Source: Pseudomonas fluorescens (GTDB lineage: Bacteria > Pseudomonadota > Gammaproteobacteria > Pseudomonadales > Pseudomonadaceae). From it: a DNA stretch of 35,434 nt. Shown in pieces: positions 31,976 to 35,434 of the stretch (positions within the stretch are counted from its first letter, which is position 1; every line of letters starts with the position of its first letter). The DNA lies in the NCBI RefSeq assembly GCF_018614655.1, contig NZ_JAGGOG010000032.1, forward strand, positions 1 through 35,434. Direction: 5' to 3'. The translations under genes were made by a program, and so were the position numbers. The notes beneath the pieces are model-generated. The model was not told the origin of the DNA, searched no databases, and saw only the letters and a list, made by a program, of their open reading frames with translations.

Positions 31976-32341
31976 ATGACCGTCACCACCCTCAAAAAAG
32001 ACATCCAACTGTCGGAACTCGACGCCTGGGGCACCGTGGCCGATCTCGGCTCAGAGATTCTCGAAGGCGAAGTCAGAGCCTTCGGCAAGATGACCTTTGG
32101 TGCCCCGACCGACCCCATCAGCAGTGCCTACTTCGGCACCACCCAAGGCAAGTTCAGGATGGTCTATCCGTTCGCCGAACAAGCCACGGTGGTGACCGGC
32201 GAAGTGGTGCTGACGGATGAGGCCACCGGCAAAAGCGCACGCTACAAGGCCGGTGACAGCTGGTTCGTGACCAAGGGCACGCCGGTGTTGTGGGAAGTGG
32301 TCAGTGAGAGTTTCGTCAAACATTACTTTGCCGTCGTTTGA
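31976..32341 (+). CDS. Small cupin-domain protein
   Basis: A 121-aa single-domain cupin of the Cupin_3 (DUF861, ureidoglycine aminohydrolase-like) type: FRMVYPFAEQATVVTGEVVLTDEATGKSARYKAGDSWFVTKGTPVLWEV covers the conserved barrel. The usual metal His/Glu set is incomplete (E in PFAEQ, no HxH), as in many members of this subgroup. CAGGAG precedes the ATG. Such proteins often accompany OrdL-type FAD oxidoreductases, possibly as an accessory factor. It lies 25 bp after the FAD enzyme gene and 13 bp before moaF. Confidence 0.8.
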   Translation: MTVTTLKKDIQLSELDAWGTVADLGSEILEGEVRAFGKMTFGAPTDPISSAYFGTTQGKFRMVYPFAEQATVVTGEVVLTDEATGKSARYKAGDSWFVTKGTPVLWEVVSESFVKHYFAVV

Positions 32342-32354
32342 GTGGAGGCCTGCC

Positions 32355-33176
32355 ATGACTAGCCAATCCGACTGGATCACCGTAGGCGCCCTCGCCGACG
32401 GCTTTGTCCCCCAAGCCTTCATCCTGCCTAACCTCGCGGACCTGAACGGCAAAACCTTCACCCTGCACTTCGCCAACGGCTGGCAGATCGAGCATCGTTT
32501 CGAGCACCAAACCCTGTCCTGGCGCGCCGCTGACGGTCATTCCACCGGCACAGCGCCCTATCGCGCCACGTCGATCCGCCCAGGCCTGTACCTGGTGGAT
32601 TTCATCAAGCACGAAAACGCTCAGAGCTGGTCCATCAGCCTGGTGCTCGACACCACCAGCACCTCATTCACCGCCGTCATCGGCCGCCTGCCCACCCAGG
32701 CAGAAACCGCCGAAGGCCTCTACAGCCGCGCCCTGACCGGCAAGCCGCTGACCTCGGTGGACGTGGATTTCCTCCACGGCAGCCTCGACCGTCTATGGCA
32801 GGAAGGCCAATGCCCACACGCGCCGACGGGCGAACTGGTAGGCCTGCGCAACCAATACCGCTACAGCCCGAGCGAGGTCTACGAGCACATCTACCTCAAC
32901 GACCAGTTCTACGCCTGGCAGTGCCTCAAGGGTGTCGAGCAAGGCCTGTGCGACACCGACCGCTGCCATTACTACAAGATTGCCGATGAGCTGTACCTGT
33001 TTGTCTGGCGCGAAAAGATCATCCCCACCCTCGGCCTGGTGCTGATCGACCTGCAACAGCACCGCAGCGACGGCAAGATCTTCGGCTATGCCGGGTCGTC
33101 CTTCGATGCACTGTCGAATTTCCCCATCAGCTCCTACTGCCAAGTGCTCAACCGTACGGAGCATTCCGATGCCTGA
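32355..33176 (+). CDS. moaF: MoaF (monoamine-regulon protein, not molybdopterin synthesis)
   Basis: A 273-aa protein with the two-domain MoaF architecture: N-terminal half (DLNGKTFTLHFANGWQIEHRFEH, then GLYLVDFI) and C-terminal half (PTGELVGLRNQYRYSPSEVYEHIYLNDQFYAWQCLKGVEQG). In Klebsiella, moaE and moaF belong to the monoamine regulon induced by tyramine; the name is unrelated to molybdenum-cofactor genes. Its biochemical role is unknown; a lipocalin-like ligand-binding fold is often suggested for it. GGAGG precedes ATG 32355. It overlaps the downstream SDR gene by 8 bp. Confidence 0.83.
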   Translation: MTSQSDWITVGALADGFVPQAFILPNLADLNGKTFTLHFANGWQIEHRFEHQTLSWRAADGHSTGTAPYRATSIRPGLYLVDFIKHENAQSWSISLVLDTTSTSFTAVIGRLPTQAETAEGLYSRALTGKPLTSVDVDFLHGSLDRLWQEGQCPHAPTGELVGLRNQYRYSPSEVYEHIYLNDQFYAWQCLKGVEQGLCDTDRCHYYKIADELYLFVWREKIIPTLGLVLIDLQQHRSDGKIFGYAGSSFDALSNFPISSYCQVLNRTEHSDA

Positions 33177-33972
33177 ACCGCGCACGGTGGTGATCACCGG
33201 TGCCGGCACCGGCATCGGCGCCGCCTGCGCCCGGTTGCACGCGGACCAAGGCGCGCAACTGGTGCTGATCGGCCGTCGCCGCGAACCGCTGGAACAGGTG
33301 GCCGATGAAACCGGCGGCCTGATTCTGGTGGGCGATGCGGCCTGCCCCGACACCTGGGACGGGTTTATCACGCAGATCCGCCAGCGCTACGGTCGACTCG
33401 ATGTGTTGCTGGCCTGTGCCGGTGGTCACTGGCTGGGCAGTGCCACCCAAACCAGCCCGCACACCTGGGAAGCCGCCCTGCGCAGTAACCTCGACAGTGC
33501 CTTCTATAGCGCGCGGGCCTGCCTGCCACTGTTGATGGAAAGTGCCGGGAATATCGTGCTGATCGGCTCCATTGCTTCACTCGCGGCGGGCCCGCAAGTC
33601 TGCGGCTACACCACCGCCAAGCACGCGTTGCTGGGGCTCAATCGATCCCTGGCCAGGGATTACGGCCCCCACGGCGTGCGGGTCAACGCGGTGTGCCCGG
33701 GCTGGGTGCGCACGCCCATGGCCGACCAGGAAATGCAGCCGTTGATGGACGCTTATGGCGAGACGCTGCAGCAGGCCTATGATCGGGTCTGCGCCGACGT
33801 GCCGTTGCGCCGGCCGGCCAGTGCCGATGAGATCGCCAGGGTCTGTCGCTTCCTGGCCTCAGCGGACGCTTCGATCATCACCGGCGCGACGTTGGTGGCT
33901 GACGGCGGGTCAAGCATCGTCGATGTGCCGACCCTGGCGTTTACCCGACTGGAGCAGCCCGATGGCCAATGA
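33169..33972 (+). CDS. MoaE-type SDR oxidoreductase
   Basis: A 267-aa classical SDR. TGAGTGIG binds the cofactor, ACAGG replaces NNAG, LIGSIAS holds the catalytic Ser, YTTAK the Tyr-Lys pair, and the tail NAVCPGWVRTPMADQ is standard. Its direct coupling to moaF (8-bp overlap) matches the moaE-moaF pairing of the Klebsiella monoamine regulon, so it may oxidise or reduce the aldehyde or alcohol arising from an aromatic amine. That substrate is inferred from context. It overlaps the next SDR gene by 11 bp. Confidence 0.85.
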   Translation: MPEPRTVVITGAGTGIGAACARLHADQGAQLVLIGRRREPLEQVADETGGLILVGDAACPDTWDGFITQIRQRYGRLDVLLACAGGHWLGSATQTSPHTWEAALRSNLDSAFYSARACLPLLMESAGNIVLIGSIASLAAGPQVCGYTTAKHALLGLNRSLARDYGPHGVRVNAVCPGWVRTPMADQEMQPLMDAYGETLQQAYDRVCADVPLRRPASADEIARVCRFLASADASIITGATLVADGGSSIVDVPTLAFTRLEQPDGQ

Positions 33973-34729
33973 CCTGGATTTCAGTGGGCAAGTCGTATTG
34001 GTGACCGGCGGCGCCCAGGGCATTGGCCGCGGGATCGTCGAAGCCTTCGCCTTGCGCGGCGCGCGGGTGGTGATTGCCGACTTGCAACTGCCGTTGGCCC
34101 GGGGATTGGCAGATGAGTTGTGCGAGCGCGGCTGTCTGGTTGAGGCCGTTTGCGTTGACCTTGCGGACGCTACAGCGGTGCTCGACGGTGTTCAGGCGCT
34201 GGAACAGCGACTTGGACGGTTGGATATCCTGATTCACAACGCTGGGTATTTTCCGTTGACCGCCTTTGCCGACATCACCCCGGCCATCCTCGAGCGCACC
34301 TTGGCGGTGAATCTTTCGGCGTTGTTCTGGCTGACCCAGGCGGCGCTGCCAATGTTCCGCCGTCAGGGTCAGGGTTGTGTGCTGGTGACCTCCTCCGTCA
34401 CCGGCCCACGCGTGGCCTACCCCGGCCTGAGTCATTACGCGGCGTCCAAGGCAGCGGTCAATGGTTTCATTCGCAACGCGGCCCTGGAGTTGGCGGGGCT
34501 GAACGTACGGGTCAACGGGGTTGAGCCGGGGATGATTGCAACACCGGCCATGGGCAACCTCGGGGACGATCAACTCAATAACAGCATTGCCAGTCGCGTG
34601 CCGCTGGGACGTCTGGGCAGTGCCGCCGATATCGCCGGAGCGATGGTGTTTCTCGCCTCGGACCTGGCCACCTACATCACCGGGCAAACGGTGGTGGTGG
34701 ATGGTGGGTCGACCTTGCCGGAAGTTTGA
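33962..34729 (+). CDS. SDR-family oxidoreductase, last gene of the amine operon
   Basis: A 255-aa classical SDR with an intact active site: TGGAQGIG, HNAG, VTSSVTG (Ser), YAASK (Tyr, Lys) and NGVEPGMIATPAM. VVIADL with an acidic residue at the end of beta-2 favours NAD over NADP. It begins inside the end of the preceding SDR gene and has only moderate similarity to it, so this is not a recent duplication. It ends the operon; the following 114 bp hold no recognisable terminator. Confidence 0.88.
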   Translation: MANDLDFSGQVVLVTGGAQGIGRGIVEAFALRGARVVIADLQLPLARGLADELCERGCLVEAVCVDLADATAVLDGVQALEQRLGRLDILIHNAGYFPLTAFADITPAILERTLAVNLSALFWLTQAALPMFRRQGQGCVLVTSSVTGPRVAYPGLSHYAASKAAVNGFIRNAALELAGLNVRVNGVEPGMIATPAMGNLGDDQLNNSIASRVPLGRLGSAADIAGAMVFLASDLATYITGQTVVVDGGSTLPEV

Positions 34730-34843
34730 TCCCGCACAGCCTTCGCCGAAACCTCCTACCTGGCCGCCAGATAACCTCTACTCCCCGCGCTTAAGAACCT
34801 CTGCAAAGTCTCTCGCCTGATCACACAGCGCGAGGGACCGCCG

Positions 34844-34888
34844 ATGTTTCTACCTCTTCACACCCTGCACAACGGGGTGATCTTTTGA
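34844..34888 (+). other. Short ORF with good ribosome site at the start of the last gene
   Basis: ATG 34844 has GAGGGA 6 bp upstream and encodes only MFLPLHTLHNGVIF before TGA. Its stop overlaps the TTG codon (34885) that opens the next reading frame, at CTTTTGA. It could be a coupled leader peptide, or the true N-terminus of the next protein separated from it by a one-base frameshift. Confidence 0.4.
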
Positions 34889-35434
34889 TTCCTCAAATGA
34901 TCGCCCAGATTGGCCTGTTCTCCATTGCCGGGCTCGACCCCAAGGCACCGAATGCCGAGACCGTCTTCAGCGATTTCAGGCGCTGCCTGAATAACTACGA
35001 GGAGTGGGCCGAAAGCTTCTGGAGCTTCTCGGCGCTGGACGTCGAACAGGTGTTCAAGGTCGGCGATGAGGTGACGCTTGTAGCGCCCATCCACCGCTCC
35101 ATCCTTCCCAGCAGCACCGTCGCGATGTGCCCAGCCAGCGGTTCGCTGACCCTGGTGCATATGTTCCAGAGCGCGAGATTTGTGCCCATCGGCAATACGC
35201 CGGTGATGCTGCAAAAGGTCGATCCCAACGGTGGTCCGCTCGGCGAGCCGATTCATAAAACCATCGGCCCCAGCGGCATTCTTGAAGTCACCGAATGCAC
35301 TCGCGGCCAGCCGTATCGGGTGAGCTTTTACCCCAACGTTTCCAGGGAGCAGGTTAAGGCGCTGTATGCCTCCTATCAGTCGGTGATCGAGCCGTTGGAA
35401 GGTTGGTTACGCGGTGAGTGGACTGGCACGTTCG
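34885..35434 (+). CDS. Unrecognised protein, 5' part only (runs off the window)
   Basis: At least 183 codons remain open to the window edge. From TTG 34885 the protein reads LIPQMIAQIGLFSIAGLDPK, then FRRCLNNYEEWAESFWSFSA, a beta-rich middle (FKVGDEVTLVAP, then GSLTLVHMFQSARFVPIGNTPVML) and YRVSFYPNVSREQVKALYASY. There is no signal peptide or membrane segment. GGGGTGATC, closely resembling the anti-16S sequence GGAGGTGATC, lies just before TTG. The long frame with strong codon bias supports a real gene. I do not recognise the family; a large secreted or toxin-type protein is only a guess. Whether it starts at TTG 34885 or, by frameshift, at ATG 34844 is unresolved. Confidence 0.6.
   Translation, partial: MIPQMIAQIGLFSIAGLDPKAPNAETVFSDFRRCLNNYEEWAESFWSFSALDVEQVFKVGDEVTLVAPIHRSILPSSTVAMCPASGSLTLVHMFQSARFVPIGNTPVMLQKVDPNGGPLGEPIHKTIGPSGILEVTECTRGQPYRVSFYPNVSREQVKALYASYQSVIEPLEGWLRGEWTGTF

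Noticed and set aside
34844..34900. RF2-like programmed frameshift at CTTTTGA
   Set aside because: The long downstream frame requires a -1 shift, whereas the prfB-type site gives +1, so the analogy does not hold; an indel or TTG start is simpler.

Overview
The window reads as chromosome of a Pseudomonas of the P. fluorescens group. The evidence is the high-GC coding style, an eight-gene pyoverdine iron-release operon (fpvGHJKCDEF order), an msuEDC-sfnR organosulfonate operon, a soxR gene next to an ABM-domain partner as in pseudomonads, and REP/REPIN hairpins built on the Pseudomonas core GTGGGAGCGGGCTTGC. No tRNA, rRNA, insertion sequence, prophage or CRISPR array was seen.

Layout. (1) 1-7.1 kb: mixed metabolic genes. 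These are an EamA exporter, a small Cys-rich lipoprotein, a TetR regulator divergent from an SDR plus DsbA/GST-kappa-like isomerase pair, a 602-aa M24 aminopeptidase, a cysteine desulfurase paralogue and a SHOCT-like lipoprotein. (2) 7.1-11.6 kb: sulfonate-sulfur scavenging operon msuE-msuD-msuC-sfnR behind a clear sigma54 promoter, whose likely activator SfnR is its own last gene. (3) 11.6-12.5 kb: soxR and a divergent ABM monooxygenase, with a 20-bp perfect SoxR palindrome inside a 19-bp promoter spacer. (4) 12.6-15.0 kb: a PhnB-type VOC protein, a fluoroacetate-dehalogenase-like hydrolase and a stand-alone ClpP paralogue that abuts a collapsed leuC remnant. (5) 15.3-21.4 kb: the fpv operon, combining inner-membrane reduction of ferripyoverdine with an ABC transporter that has two periplasmic binding proteins. 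(6) 21.4-30.5 kb: the homoprotocatechuate meta-cleavage pathway, with hpaA divergent from hpaG1-G2-E-D-F-X-H-I, followed by convergent hpaR. (7) 30.6-34.7 kb: an overlapping five-gene operon (FAD amine-oxidase-like enzyme, cupin, MoaF, MoaE-type SDR, second SDR), plausibly feeding aromatic monoamines toward the hpa pathway. (8) From 34.8 kb: an unrecognised ORF that runs off the window and has an odd start region.

How the parts work together. HpaG1/G2, E, D, F, H and I convert homoprotocatechuate to pyruvate and succinic semialdehyde, and HpaX imports substrate. HpaA is the probable activator and HpaR the probable repressor. A shared GTTAA-N4-TTAAC motif occurs twice in tandem at the hpaA/hpaG1 promoter and once at the hpaR promoter, which I read as the HpaR operator. 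The first hydroxylase (HpaBC) is not in the window. The most noteworthy items outside routine annotation are these HpaR operator candidates, the amine operon beside hpa, the leuC remnant under the ClpP paralogue, an SDR with Phe in place of its catalytic Tyr, and the start region of the last ORF.
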